A DNA stretch of 42,471 nucleotides, taken from positions 1 through 42,471 of the forward strand of contig CAKPEF010000016.1 of NCBI GenBank assembly GCA_934149305.1, given 5' to 3'. Shown here piece after piece: positions 1-7,646 of this stretch. This stretch comes from an uncultured Clostridia bacterium. Lineage in GTDB: Bacteria > Bacillota > Clostridia > TANB77 > UBA1234. Positions within the stretch are counted from its first letter, which is position 1; every line of letters begins with the position of its first letter. Both the position numbers and the translations under genes were made by a program. The notes beneath the pieces are model-generated. The model saw nothing but the letters and a program-made list of their open reading frames with translations, was not told the origin of the DNA and ran no database searches.

Positions 1-277
1 TTTTCTAAAATATTATTACATTCAATACATTTTTTATTTGTCACATCTAGTATTTAATTGCTTAAAAGCAATACAATACAAGAAATATATAATTGGGTAT
101 GACTATTTGACCTTAATTTATAATAAATACTAAACCGCAATATTTTATGGAGCACACTGTGCTCCGCTACATTTTTCTAAAATATTATTACATTCAATAC
201 ATTTTTTATTTGTCACATCTAGTATTTAATTGCTTAAAAGCAATACAATGCATGAAATAAATAATTGGGTATGATTT
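1..277. repeat. Direct duplication of an intergenic element (copies 1-105 and 173-277)
   Basis: Bases 1-105 recur almost unchanged at 173-277, an offset of 172. The differences are a few bases in the last 30. Each copy holds a short inner palindrome (TTGCTT/AAGCAA) and ends in ATTGGGTATGA. Between the copies sits one core of the hairpin repeat family that recurs across the window (143-176). Since the first copy starts at the window edge, the array probably continues upstream. No open reading frame lies in this 331-base stretch. It looks like a tandemly duplicated small non-coding element, not a CRISPR array. Confidence 0.8.
143..176. repeat. Hairpin repeat core, copy 1
   Basis: This is one copy of a core reading TATGGAGCACACTGTGCTCC followed by GCTACATTTTT. 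GGAGCACA and TGTGCTCC form a perfect 8-bp stem around a single C. The same core is found at 9519-9554, 18471-18506, 23290-23322, 23359-23391, 24093-24127 and 33191-33228, always between genes. Confidence 0.8.
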
Positions 278-295
278 TTATTTTTCATACCCAAT
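264..295. terminator. Bidirectional terminator after the CBS gene
   Basis: ATTGGGTATGA and TCATACCCAAT form a perfect 11-bp stem around a 10-base AT loop. AT-rich tracts flank both sides. It lies 36 bases beyond the stop codon of the CBS-domain gene and probably ends the trmR-trhP-ychF-CBS unit. The left arm is also the tail of the duplicated element, so the terminator may have been built from it. Confidence 0.7.
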
Positions 296-331
296 ATTTT
301 TGTGACATCTTAAACAAAATCTTACTGTCGT

Positions 332-766
332 TTATATGTTTTTCGGTTTATCTGGCAATGAGATTTCAGCAATAGCTTCACTTATTTCTACATCATAATC
401 TGCACGCACGGCTATATCACCAATTGAAAGCATACCAACTAATTTTTCGTTTTCTATTACTGGAAGTCTTCTAATTTGTTGCTTTTTCATTAAAGCGATT
501 GCACTACTTATATCTGCCTCTGGTTTAACACTATACACTTTATTTGACATTAAGGTTAGTGCCTTGGTGTTAGCAGGATCAAAATTATAGTCTGCCATAT
601 TTAAGACTATGTCTCTATCTGTTACCATACCAAGAACCTTTTCTGCATTTTCAACAACTGGTACTGTGCCAATATTGTGATGTTTCATTAGTTTTGCTAC
701 TGTTAAAACAGTATCATCTTTGTCTGCAATAACTACATCTCTGGTCATAATATCTTTAACTTTCAT
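332..766 (-). CDS. Two-CBS-domain protein
   Basis: A 144-residue protein made almost entirely of two CBS domains (about 1-60 and 70-130). The first holds VKDIMTRDVV and VLGMVTDRDIV, the second VLSNKVY-like and KLVGMLSIGDIA segments. Such stand-alone CBS pairs bind adenine nucleotides and act as small sensors, but no partner is visible here. I chose the ATG at 766 because AAAGGAGG lies seven bases before it. A longer reading from 799 lacks a ribosome site. It is the last gene of a four-gene unit behind ychF and is followed by a terminator. The specific ligand and role are unknown. Confidence 0.85.
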   Translation of the reverse strand: MKVKDIMTRDVVIADKDDTVLTVAKLMKHHNIGTVPVVENAEKVLGMVTDRDIVLNMADYNFDPANTKALTLMSNKVYSVKPEADISSAIALMKKQQIRRLPVIENEKLVGMLSIGDIAVRADYDVEISEAIAEISLPDKPKNI

Positions 767-845
767 TTCTGCTTCCTCCTTTAAAGCTATTTTTTCCACA
801 AATGTAGTTTTTATACTTTTGTATTATTTTATTTTTAGCATTATA

Positions 846-1937
846 TTACACATTAAATCTAAATAATACTACATCTCCATCTTGCATTATATAATCTTTT
901 CCTTCAAATCTTACTAGACCTTTTTCTTTTGCTTTTGCAATTGAGCCACATTCTAATAATTCTTTATAGTTTATAACTTCTGCCTTAATAAAACCTCTTT
1001 CGATATCAGAGTGAATCTTACCTGCTGCTTCTGGTGCTTTTGTTCCTATTTTTATTGTCCATGCTCTAACTTCTGGTTCACCCGCTGTTAAGAAAGACAT
1101 TAGTCCTAATAATTTATAGCTAACTCTTATTAGTTTATCTAGTCCTGATTCTTCTATTCCAAGTAGACCTAGCATTTCATTTTTTTCTTCATCATCTAAT
1201 GTTGCAAGTTCTTCTTCTATTTTTACGCATAGAGGAATAACTTCGCTTCCCTCTTTTTGTGCATATTCTTTTAGCTCCTTGAATTTTGCATCATTATCTA
1301 TGTTTTTTAATTGGTCCTCCGAAACATTTGCGACATACATCATTGGCTTAGATGTTAATAGATAAAAATCAACTAGCATTTCTTTCTCTTCATCTGTTAA
1401 AATAACACTGCTTGCCAACTTTCCAGCTTCTAACGCTACTTTTATTTTGTTTAATGCATCAACTTCTATTTGATGTTTTTTATCTGCTCTCGCCATTTTT
1501 ATGGCTTTGTCTAATCTTTTTTCCACAGCTTCTAAATCTGCTAATATTAATTCCATGTTTATTGTTTCTATGTCACGAACAGGGTTAATACTTCCATCTA
1601 CATGAACTATATTGCTATCTTCGAAGCATCTTACAACTTGTACTATAGCATCTACTTCTCTAATATGTGATAAGAATTTATTTCCTAAACCTTCACCTTT
1701 TGAAGCTCCTTTTACAAGTCCAGCTATATCAACAAATTTTATAATTGCATGAGTTACCTTCTCTGGATTATATAATTTTGCAAGTTCATCTAGTCTTTCA
1801 TCTGGCACTGGAACTATACCTACATTTGGTTCTATTGTACAAAATGGATAATTTGCACATTCTGCACCAGCTTTTGTTATTGCATTAAACATTGTACTTT
1901 TGCCTACGTTTGGCAATCCAACTATTCCTATTTCCAT
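846..1937 (-). CDS. ychF: Redox-regulated ATPase YchF (Obg-family)
   Basis: At 363 residues it has the usual YchF length. The P-loop is GLPNVGKST (about residues 7-15), the switch II region is DIAGLVKGASKGEGLGN (about 69-85), and the G4 position reads NVSE instead of NKxD, which is why YchF proteins prefer ATP to GTP. The coiled-coil insertion lies near 130-180 and the C-terminal TGS domain covers roughly 280-363. YchF binds ribosomes and takes part in stress responses in the cytoplasm. It sits 35 bases downstream of the U32 gene in the same direction. It contains the sequence CTT GGA ATA uninterrupted (1156-1163), a useful control for the frameshift sites elsewhere. Confidence 0.97.
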   Translation of the reverse strand: MEIGIVGLPNVGKSTMFNAITKAGAECANYPFCTIEPNVGIVPVPDERLDELAKLYNPEKVTHAIIKFVDIAGLVKGASKGEGLGNKFLSHIREVDAIVQVVRCFEDSNIVHVDGSINPVRDIETINMELILADLEAVEKRLDKAIKMARADKKHQIEVDALNKIKVALEAGKLASSVILTDEEKEMLVDFYLLTSKPMMYVANVSEDQLKNIDNDAKFKELKEYAQKEGSEVIPLCVKIEEELATLDDEEKNEMLGLLGIEESGLDKLIRVSYKLLGLMSFLTAGEPEVRAWTIKIGTKAPEAAGKIHSDIERGFIKAEVINYKELLECGSIAKAKEKGLVRFEGKDYIMQDGDVVLFRFNV

Positions 1938-1972
1938 CTTTTAATCTTCCTCTCAGTTTTATTTTTAAACAG

Positions 1973-3208
1973 TTACGCTTTTATTCTTCTTATTATGTAT
2001 CCTGGTTTTACATCTACAGGTATTCTTAATTTTACCTTTTGTTCTTTTATGCCTGGATTTATTGTTGCAATCTCTTCACCAGTTTCTGCATCATATAATT
2101 TCTCGATTGTCATCTCATAAGGCTCTAATATGTTTGGTACCATAACTTCTAATTTGTCGCCAACTGATAATTTATTTCTTATCTCAATTGTTGTGATACC
2201 TTCTATTCCTGTGCTTATTACAATGCCAGCAAATTCATAATCAGGATTTATTTGTTTTCCGTCATAATCTTGTATGTCTTTATTGTATTTATCATTAAAA
2301 TAGAATGATGTAAGTCCTCTTGTTCTAGCTTTATCCAGTTGTTTCATATATTTCTCATAATTCCAACTTTCTTTATCATTATAATAATCATCAATTGCGT
2401 GTCTGTATGCATTTATAACAGTTGCCAAATAATATTCTGTTTTTAATCTACCTTCTATTTTTAAGCTATCTACACCTATATCAAATAGTGTTGGAATATC
2501 TTTCATAAGGCACATATCTTTTGATGAAAATATGTATGTTCCTTTTTCATCATAATCTATTGGAAGAAACTCACCTGGTGTATTTTTTTCTTCAACATAT
2601 AGATTGTATGACCATCTGCATGGTTGTGCACAATCACCATGATTTGCACTTCTGCCAGCCATATAATCGCTCATATAACATCTACCTGAATAACTATAGC
2701 AGATTGCTCCATGTGCAAACATTTCTATTTCCATTCCATTAGGTTTATTTTGTGTGATGTACTTTATTTCATCTTTATTTAATTCTCTTGCCAAAATAAT
2801 TCTTTTTGCTCCATTTTTATACCAGAAGTTGCATGTATGTAAGCTTACTACATTTGCTTGCGTACTTATATGTACATCTGTATTAGGTGCATACTCTTTT
2901 ACAACATCAACGATTCCGCCGTCTGATATTATTATTCCATCAACGCCCATTTCATCTAATCTTTTTGCTTCTTCTTTTATTAGCTCGTATTCTTCATCTC
3001 TAGCGTAAATATTCATTGCTACATATACTTTTTTATTTAGTGAATGTGCAAGTTTAACTGTTTCTAGCAAATCATCAAATTGCATCTCTGTTCTAGTTCT
3101 AAGTGATAATTTTGATGTGCCTGCATATACAGCATCTGCACCATACATAAAAGCAACCTTTGCTTTTTCAAATGTTCCTGCCGGAGCAAGTAATTCTGGT
3201 TTATTCAT
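1973..3208 (-). CDS. trhP: U32-family protein, tRNA uridine hydroxylation (TrhP-like)
   Basis: A 411-residue U32-family protein starting MNKPELLAPAG, the typical family opening. The iron-sulfur cysteine cluster is visible around residues 170-200 (CYSYSGRC, then GDCAQPCRW). Proteins of this type are named peptidases, but bacterial members (TrhP/YegQ, B. subtilis YrrN and YrrO) use prephenate to make 5-hydroxyuridine at tRNA position 34. The gene follows trmR, whose product methylates that hydroxyl, as in the B. subtilis yrrMNO cluster. Here there is one U32 gene instead of two. The start has AGGAG eight bases upstream. Confidence 0.88.
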   Translation of the reverse strand: MNKPELLAPAGTFEKAKVAFMYGADAVYAGTSKLSLRTRTEMQFDDLLETVKLAHSLNKKVYVAMNIYARDEEYELIKEEAKRLDEMGVDGIIISDGGIVDVVKEYAPNTDVHISTQANVVSLHTCNFWYKNGAKRIILARELNKDEIKYITQNKPNGMEIEMFAHGAICYSYSGRCYMSDYMAGRSANHGDCAQPCRWSYNLYVEEKNTPGEFLPIDYDEKGTYIFSSKDMCLMKDIPTLFDIGVDSLKIEGRLKTEYYLATVINAYRHAIDDYYNDKESWNYEKYMKQLDKARTRGLTSFYFNDKYNKDIQDYDGKQINPDYEFAGIVISTGIEGITTIEIRNKLSVGDKLEVMVPNILEPYEMTIEKLYDAETGEEIATINPGIKEQKVKLRIPVDVKPGYIIRRIKA

Positions 3209-3263
3209 TTTTATTTCTCCTAACTATATGATTTTTTCTTCACGAAGCTCCATCTATGCTTCA

Positions 3264-3854
3264 CTATTTTACTCTTGCTAAAATTAGTCCATCGCCAATA
3301 TCTAAAAGTTTTGCATCTAATCTTTCATCATTTAAAACTGTGTCAATAAATGTTCTAAGTTTAGTTACAGCTGTTCTTTGTTTATGCTTGTTATAATCAC
3401 TTTGTACCATTCCTTTGTACAAAACATTATCTGCTATTATATATCCACCCTTTTTGCAAAGCCTCATTGCATGTTCAAAAAATTCGTTATATTTTCCCTT
3501 AGCAGCATCTATAAATATTACGTCATACTTTTCTGTAAGATAAGGAAGTACTTCTAATGCATCCCCCTCAATGACTCTTATCTTATCCTCAACTCCAACT
3601 TTTTCTATATTTTCTAAAGCCTGCTCTACTCTTAGGCTTTCTATTTCTATAGTATCTATCCTTCCACCATTTGCTAAATATTTTGAAAAGCAAATAGCAG
3701 AAAATCCTATAGCTGTACCTATTTCAAGTAATCTATATGGCTTTATTTCGTTTAATTTTTGTGTTATAAAATCTAAAGATTCATCTAATAATATGGGTAT
3801 TTTGTTTTCTCTACCATATTTTTCTATTTCAGACAATAATTCATAATTCGCCAT
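3264..3854 (-). CDS. trmR: tRNA 5-hydroxyuridine O-methyltransferase
   Basis: A 196-residue class I SAM-dependent O-methyltransferase. The SAM-binding loop is LEIGTAIGFS (about 43-52), the acidic strand end DTIEIE follows near 68-73, and the metal and catalytic region is FIDAAKGKY (about 114-122) followed by ADNVLYKG. This matches the YrrM/TrmR group, which makes 5-methoxyuridine at tRNA position 34. Location directly upstream of the U32 gene supports this over a catechol methyltransferase. The ATG has GGAGG six bases upstream and a probable promoter just before it, so it is the first gene of the unit. Confidence 0.88.
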   Translation of the reverse strand: MANYELLSEIEKYGRENKIPILLDESLDFITQKLNEIKPYRLLEIGTAIGFSAICFSKYLANGGRIDTIEIESLRVEQALENIEKVGVEDKIRVIEGDALEVLPYLTEKYDVIFIDAAKGKYNEFFEHAMRLCKKGGYIIADNVLYKGMVQSDYNKHKQRTAVTKLRTFIDTVLNDERLDAKLLDIGDGLILARVK

Positions 3855-3873
3855 AAATTAACCTCCATGCGTA

Positions 3874-3901
3874 TTATATCACAAAAAAACATAAAGACCA
3901 A
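3874..3901 (-). promoter_or_regulatory. Probable sigma-A promoter of trmR
   Basis: On the minus strand an extended -10, TGATATAAT, lies 20 bases upstream of the trmR start codon. A weak -35 (TTGGTC) is 16 bases further up. The extended -10 compensates for the poor -35. Confidence 0.5.
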
Positions 3902-3918
3902 TCTTTTATGGTTAATTT

Positions 3919-3947
3919 GCATAAGATTTACTTGTTTGGTCAAACTA
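3919..3947 (+). promoter_or_regulatory. Possible forespore sigma-G type promoter of spoVAE
   Basis: GCATA at 3919-3923 and CAAACTA at 3941-3947 are 17 bases apart. They resemble the sigma-F/G pattern (GHATR and CATnHTA) with one mismatch. The position, 45 bases before the spoVAE start codon, suits a forespore gene. This is a weak motif call. Confidence 0.35.
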
Positions 3948-3991
3948 TTATTAGTTTTATTTGGAATTGGCATGGGAAAGGATTGATTTTT

Positions 3992-4357
3992 ATGGATATA
4001 ATGAAGTATGTTTGGTGTTTTGTTATTGGCGGACTGATTTGTGTTGTTGGTCAAATTTTGATAGATAAAACGAAATTAACTTCTGCAAGAATTTTAGTAC
4101 TTTTCGTTACCTTAGGTGCGATTTTAACTGGTCTTGGACTTTATCAATATGTTGTTGACTTAGGAGGTAGTGGAGCTACTGTTCCTCTTACAGGTTTTGG
4201 ATATTCTCTAGCCAAAGGCACTATGAAAGCTGTCGATGAAAACGGATTTATTGGGATTTTTACTGGTGGCATTAAAGCAACCGCTGGAGGCGTTGGCGCA
4301 GCAATTTTATTCGGTTTCATTGCAGCATTAGTATCAAAACCTAAAATTAAAGGATAA
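3992..4357 (+). CDS. spoVAE: Stage V sporulation protein AE
   Basis: A 121-residue membrane protein with three or four hydrophobic segments. It carries the SpoVAE/SpoVAEb features VIGGLICVVGQ, a TKLTSARILV loop, the glycine-rich LTGFGYSLAKG and GGIKATAGGVGAAI. SpoVA proteins move dipicolinic acid into the forespore and out during germination. I start it at the ATG at 3992, with AAAGGA upstream, because the 28 residues of the longer reading are not part of the family. Normally spoVAE follows spoVAC and spoVAD. Here it stands alone on the + strand, so it may be a second copy or a displaced one. A terminator follows. Confidence 0.9.
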   Translation: MDIMKYVWCFVIGGLICVVGQILIDKTKLTSARILVLFVTLGAILTGLGLYQYVVDLGGSGATVPLTGFGYSLAKGTMKAVDENGFIGIFTGGIKATAGGVGAAILFGFIAALVSKPKIKG

Positions 4358-4365
4358 CAAAATAA

Positions 4366-4393
4366 AGGAATTTTTCGTTTTTGAAAAATTCCT
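4366..4393. terminator. Bidirectional terminator between spoVAE and oapA
   Basis: AGGAATTTTTC and GAAAAATTCCT form a perfect 11-bp stem around a six-base loop. T-rich tracts lie on both sides. It starts eight bases after the spoVAE stop and lies about 28 bases beyond the frameshifted end of oapA, so it can serve both converging genes. Confidence 0.85.
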
Positions 4394-4420
4394 CTTTTCT
4401 TTATTTATTCACTAAATAGT

Positions 4421-4991
4421 TTACTTTTTTTTATCTTTTTTTACCCAATTTTTATAATCAACAATTACACCAAGCGCATTTACTATTTCATTTGCTTTTG
4501 TTATTCCTATGTGTTTACCCATTCCTTTTCCGAAGTACTGTACACGCAGTCACAGTCGCTGTTAGTAGCATTGTAATTATAGTTATATCCTCTAGTTTTA
4601 ATGTCGCACCTATGTTTACTGCTATAAGTGCACTTGTCGCACCACTTAGCACTCCGCAAATATCTCCTATAACATCTCCACACACATTCGATACTTTATC
4701 TGCATTTTTTATAAGCTTTACAGCTTGCTTGGCTCCTCTTTTTTTATCTGCAGCTTTTGCATGAAAAGGTGCTTCTTCAGCAGCTGTCACCGCTGTTGCT
4801 ATTAAGTCAGAAATTATACCTGTTAATATAACAATTATAAGTACTATAACAGAAATCACTGTGCTTAATCTTTCTACTATTTCAGATGACAAATAGTTAA
4901 ATACAATTGAAAGTACAAAAGTTATAATAAATATTTTTATTAACCAGTTTTGATGGCTCTTTTGCACATTACTTGTTTCCTTTTTTGACAT
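4421..4991 (-). CDS. oapA: OLE-associated membrane protein OapA, read through a +1 shift at CGG
   Basis: The product is a small membrane protein with about four transmembrane segments (near 15-33, 41-67, 103-125, 133-152) and a polar stretch, EEAPFHAKAADKKRGAK, typical of the family. It lies directly downstream of the OLE RNA, as OapA genes do. OapA binds OLE RNA and anchors it in the membrane, and the family is often annotated as a Mg2+/Co2+ transporter-like protein. In frame 0 translation stops at 4515 after 158 residues. At 4530-4532 the frame reads CTT CGG. Skipping the C gives T-V-L-G-K-G-M-G-K, which matches what I recall of the family ending, and continues to a stop at 4421 (189 residues). 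The start codon lacks a close ribosome site, but see the hairpin at 4998-5025. Confidence 0.82.
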
Positions 4992-4997
4992 TTCTTT

Positions 4998-5025
4998 ATA
5001 TAGTGATTTACACTATATCCTCCTT
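4998..5025 (-). promoter_or_regulatory. Hairpin between Shine-Dalgarno and start codon of oapA
   Basis: A strong AAGGAGG (complement of 5019-5025) is 27 bases from the oapA ATG, too far for normal initiation. The gap holds an 8-bp perfect stem (4998-5005 with 5011-5018, loop of five). If folded, the effective spacing becomes six bases. No other start codon lies between, and an in-frame TAG sits just upstream, so the ATG at 4991 is the only candidate. Confidence 0.65.
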
Positions 5026-5036
5026 CTTAATATAAT

Positions 5037-5630
5037 AGGCATGCTTTGCAACATGCCACTTCTTCTTTTATATAGGTGATAATATTTTGAATAAATTTTA
5101 TGGCTTAGGTCTAGAAGGATTTCCCAGCTATCTACTAAGATATCGCCATCTTAGCCGTTTCCATTTAAAGATAACTTTTTATTGTTACCAAATAAAAGTC
5201 TAGATTGCCACTTAGTCCACACTTCAATCTTCAAAATATCTCTTTGTAGAATGTTCTAGAGTATTTCACAAATACCACCCCAAAATTGCTTATCTTCTTT
5301 TGCAATATAGATTTCAACTTATTTTGTAAGTATCCGCCAATATCACTCAAAGAAAGCTACTCTGTGTACCACGACTTTTCATACTCGCAGCCTCGCAGGT
5401 TTATCATGCATTATGTTTTATACATAAATACATGTCTCCACGGTGAAAGGGTAATCATCTATATGCCATTACAGCGTTCCCTTAAACCTTACTCACTAGA
5501 CAAGCCCACGACTGGGCGTCACAAGCCAAATCTAATGAACTTCATCGATATGCTCTTTCAACGGATTTTTAGCCCCGTCCTCACAATTTTTAGTGATAAC
5601 TAGAATAACACATCACCTAGTTTTTGTACT
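5037..5630 (-). ncRNA. ole: OLE RNA (ornate large extremophilic RNA)
   Basis: A stretch of about 590 bases with no plausible gene and much higher structure and GC than its surroundings. It lies between the divergent PAP2 gene and oapA, in a nusB-xseA-xseB neighbourhood. This is the known setting of OLE RNA, a roughly 600-base RNA that forms a membrane-bound complex with OapA. On the minus strand an 8-bp long-range helix pairs TAGGTGAT (complement of 5612-5619) with ATCACCTA (complement of 5073-5080). The 3' part ends in an 8-bp stem with a GCAA tetraloop (5038-5057). Motifs such as GATTACCCTTTCACCGTGG lie in the first half. The ends are estimates. I excluded RNase P RNA and tmRNA because their signature sequences are absent. 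Confidence 0.82.
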
Positions 5631-5636
5631 CTTTAT

Positions 5637-5672
5637 ATTATATATGTTAGCAAATGTTCTTTTATTTATCAA
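5637..5672 (-). promoter_or_regulatory. Possible promoter upstream of OLE RNA
   Basis: TTGATA (complement of 5667-5672) and TAACAT (5644-5649) are 17 bases apart, and a perfect TATAAT follows (5637-5642) without a matching -35. Either could start OLE RNA apart from the long operon. Read-through from the PAP2 gene is equally possible. Confidence 0.3.
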
Positions 5673-5690
5673 GTTTTATTTTTTGCCATT

Positions 5691-6134
5691 TTAGACATAT
5701 ATCCAATTATATAGTAATATTGATACAAATACTCCAACTATTGCTCCAACAAAAACTTCTTTTGGAGTATGTCCAAGTAGCTCTATTAGCTTTTCTTGAA
5801 CATTTATATCTCCTTCATTTTCTATAATTTGATTTAATACTCTAGCTTGTTTGCCAGCAGCTCTTCTGACACCTGCTGCATCATACATTACTACTGCTGC
5901 AAGAACAACTGATATTGCAAAACTACTCGATGCCACTCCCTCTCTTATTGCTACTACTGTTGCTAACGAACAAACAAGTGCCGTATGAGAACTAGGCATT
6001 CCGCCACTTCCCCATATACGCCTTATATTTATTTTTTTGTTTTTTACAAGTTCAAAAATCACCTTAAATGATTGGACCATAAACCAAATTATTACTGGAA
6101 TCCATATAGATGAATTTTGCCATATGTCATTCAT
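5691..6134 (-). CDS. Divergent PAP2 family protein (DUF212)
   Basis: A 147-residue membrane protein of the DUF212/YuiD family. The conserved motifs are WGSGGMPSSHTALVCSLA (about 40-57) and YDAAGVRRAAGKQA (about 84-97), followed by LLGHTPKEVFVGAIVG. These correspond to a reshaped phosphatase-type PAP2 site, and the substrate is unknown. Four or five transmembrane segments are visible. GGAGG is seven bases before the ATG. It follows xseB closely and precedes the OLE RNA, where many relatives carry ispA or this gene. Confidence 0.9.
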   Translation of the reverse strand: MNDIWQNSSIWIPVIIWFMVQSFKVIFELVKNKKINIRRIWGSGGMPSSHTALVCSLATVVAIREGVASSSFAISVVLAAVVMYDAAGVRRAAGKQARVLNQIIENEGDINVQEKLIELLGHTPKEVFVGAIVGVFVSILLYNWIYV

Positions 6135-6153
6135 TTTTTTGCCTCCTTATGTT

Positions 6154-6381
6154 TTATTCATTTGTATCAAAATTTTCTTCTACCATTTCTCCATTTTCAT
6201 CTTCTAAAAGAATGGATATTTGTTTTTCTGCTTGCTCTAGTGTTTCATTACAATATTTTGCTAGCTCTATTCCATTTTTGAATTTTTTCACAGATTCATC
6301 TAATGATAGCTTTCCATTTTCTAATTCTTCAACTATTTTTTCTAAGTTTTGAATTGCTTCTTCAAATGTTAATTTTTCCAT
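6154..6381 (-). CDS. xseB: Exodeoxyribonuclease VII small subunit
   Basis: A 75-residue helical protein starting MEKLTFEEAIQNLEKIVEELE, with the family core LENGKLSLDESVKKFKNGIEL. It is the usual size. XseB forms the stalk of exonuclease VII with XseA and degrades single-stranded DNA. The stop codon of xseA is nine bases upstream, so the two are translated together. Confidence 0.96.
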   Translation of the reverse strand: MEKLTFEEAIQNLEKIVEELENGKLSLDESVKKFKNGIELAKYCNETLEQAEKQISILLEDENGEMVEENFDTNE

Positions 6382-6390
6382 ACTTTCCTC

Positions 6391-7585
6391 CTATAATATT
6401 TGAGCATTTTTTTCGCCATCATGCATTATCAATTTTACTACTTCTCCAGTATTTAAATCTTGTGCTGATGTTATAACATTTTTATTTTCATCTTCTAGCA
6501 CTAAAAAGCCCCTGCTTAATGTTTTTAGTGGACTTAAAGAATCTAGCGTAGCTGTAAGCTTTGAAAGTTTAGCCCCACTATCTTTTAATAATATTTTAGC
6601 ACAATTTCTTAAATCCTTATCATAGTTATTTACTGTAAGGATTTTATCTCTTAATATTACAGTTGGCTCTTTAAATATTCTCCTGTCTATTATCTTTTTG
6701 TAATAATTTTTTGAAAGTTCTAACTTCTTTTTTAATCCTACGCCTAATGCTCTCTTTATATTGTTTAATTTCCATTTAACATCATTTATATCTGGCACAG
6801 CAAGTTCACCTGCTGCAGATGGTGTAGGTGCTCTCAAATCTGCTACAAAATCCGCTATGGTGAAGTCTGTTTCATGCCCAACGGCAGAAATAATTGGTAT
6901 TTCAGACTCAAATATTGCTCTTGCTGTTATTTCTTCATTAAACGGCCATAAGTCCTCTAAAGAACCGCCGCCTCTTGCTACAATTATCACATCAACATTT
7001 TTTGCCTCGTTAAAATATTTTATTGCTCTAACTATAGTTTCTGCTGCACCTTTTCCTTGAACGCTTGCTGGATAAAGCTTTATATGCACATTTGGTAGTC
7101 TTCTCGTCGTAACATTTATTATATCTCTTATTACAGCTCCTGTTTTAGATGTTACTACTCCAATTTCTTTTGGCATGTATGGTATTTTCTTTTTGTATTT
7201 TGCATCAAAAAGTCCCTCACCATCTAGCTTTTGTTTTAGCTTTTCATAAGCTTCATACAAAGCTCCTACACCATCTAATTCCATACCTTTGGCATATATT
7301 TGATAAACTCCATCTCTTTCATATACAGCAACCGTACCGGAATATTACCACATTCATTCCATCTTCTACATCAAAGTTTAGATATGATGTATAACTTTTA
7401 AACATTACACATTTTATTAGTGACTCTTTATCTTTAAGTGTGAAATAATAATGACCTGTGTAATGTTTCTTTAGATTTGAAATTTCACCTTTTATATACA
7501 CATTATTTAATAGTTCATCATTATCTACTAATGCTTTTATATATGCATTAAGTTTTGACACTGTTATTGGCTCTGGTCTTTCCAT
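6391..7585 (-). CDS. xseA: Exodeoxyribonuclease VII large subunit, read through a +1 shift at CGG
   Basis: The N-terminal OB-fold (VYIKGEISNLKKHYTGHYYFTLKD) is in frame 0 from 7585. The rest, with MPKEIGVVTSKTGAVIRDI, the IVARGGGSLEDLW motif and SAVGHETDFTIADF, is in the +1 frame. The break is at 7337-7339, where the frame reads ATA TTC CGG TAC and stops six codons later. Dropping the C gives V-I-F-G-T-V-A-V-Y-E and an unbroken 397-residue protein, the normal XseA size. The ATG has GGGAGG seven bases upstream. It cuts single-stranded DNA together with XseB. If the shift did not occur, only an 88-residue fragment would be made. Confidence 0.92.
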
Positions 7586-7605
7586 TTAATCCTCCCGTAA
7601 CGAAC

Positions 7606-7639
7606 CTATGGGCAAGGAAATATATTGCCTTGCCCATAG
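7606..7639. repeat. 12-bp perfect inverted repeat between nusB and xseA
   Basis: CTATGGGCAAGG and CCTTGCCCATAG pair perfectly around a ten-base AT loop. It is unusually GC-rich for this genome. Neither strand has a following T-run, so it is not a simple terminator. It may separate or stabilise the nusB and xseA parts of the transcript. Confidence 0.75.
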
Positions 7640-7646
7640 ATTTATC

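Noticed and set aside
1..277. Possible CRISPR array
   Set aside because: Only two long copies are present, without short regular repeats and spacers or cas genes.
3824..4054. A 76-codon minus-strand ORF over the spoVAE promoter
   Set aside because: It overlaps trmR and spoVAE in another frame and has no ribosome site or family features.
5286..5603. A 105-codon + strand ORF in the OLE region
   Set aside because: It is antisense to the OLE RNA, has no ribosome site and no recognisable protein features.
5037..5630. RNase P RNA, tmRNA or a group II intron in this gap
   Set aside because: There is no GAGGAAAGTCC-type core, no tRNA-like T arm and no intron domain V. The gene setting fits OLE RNA.
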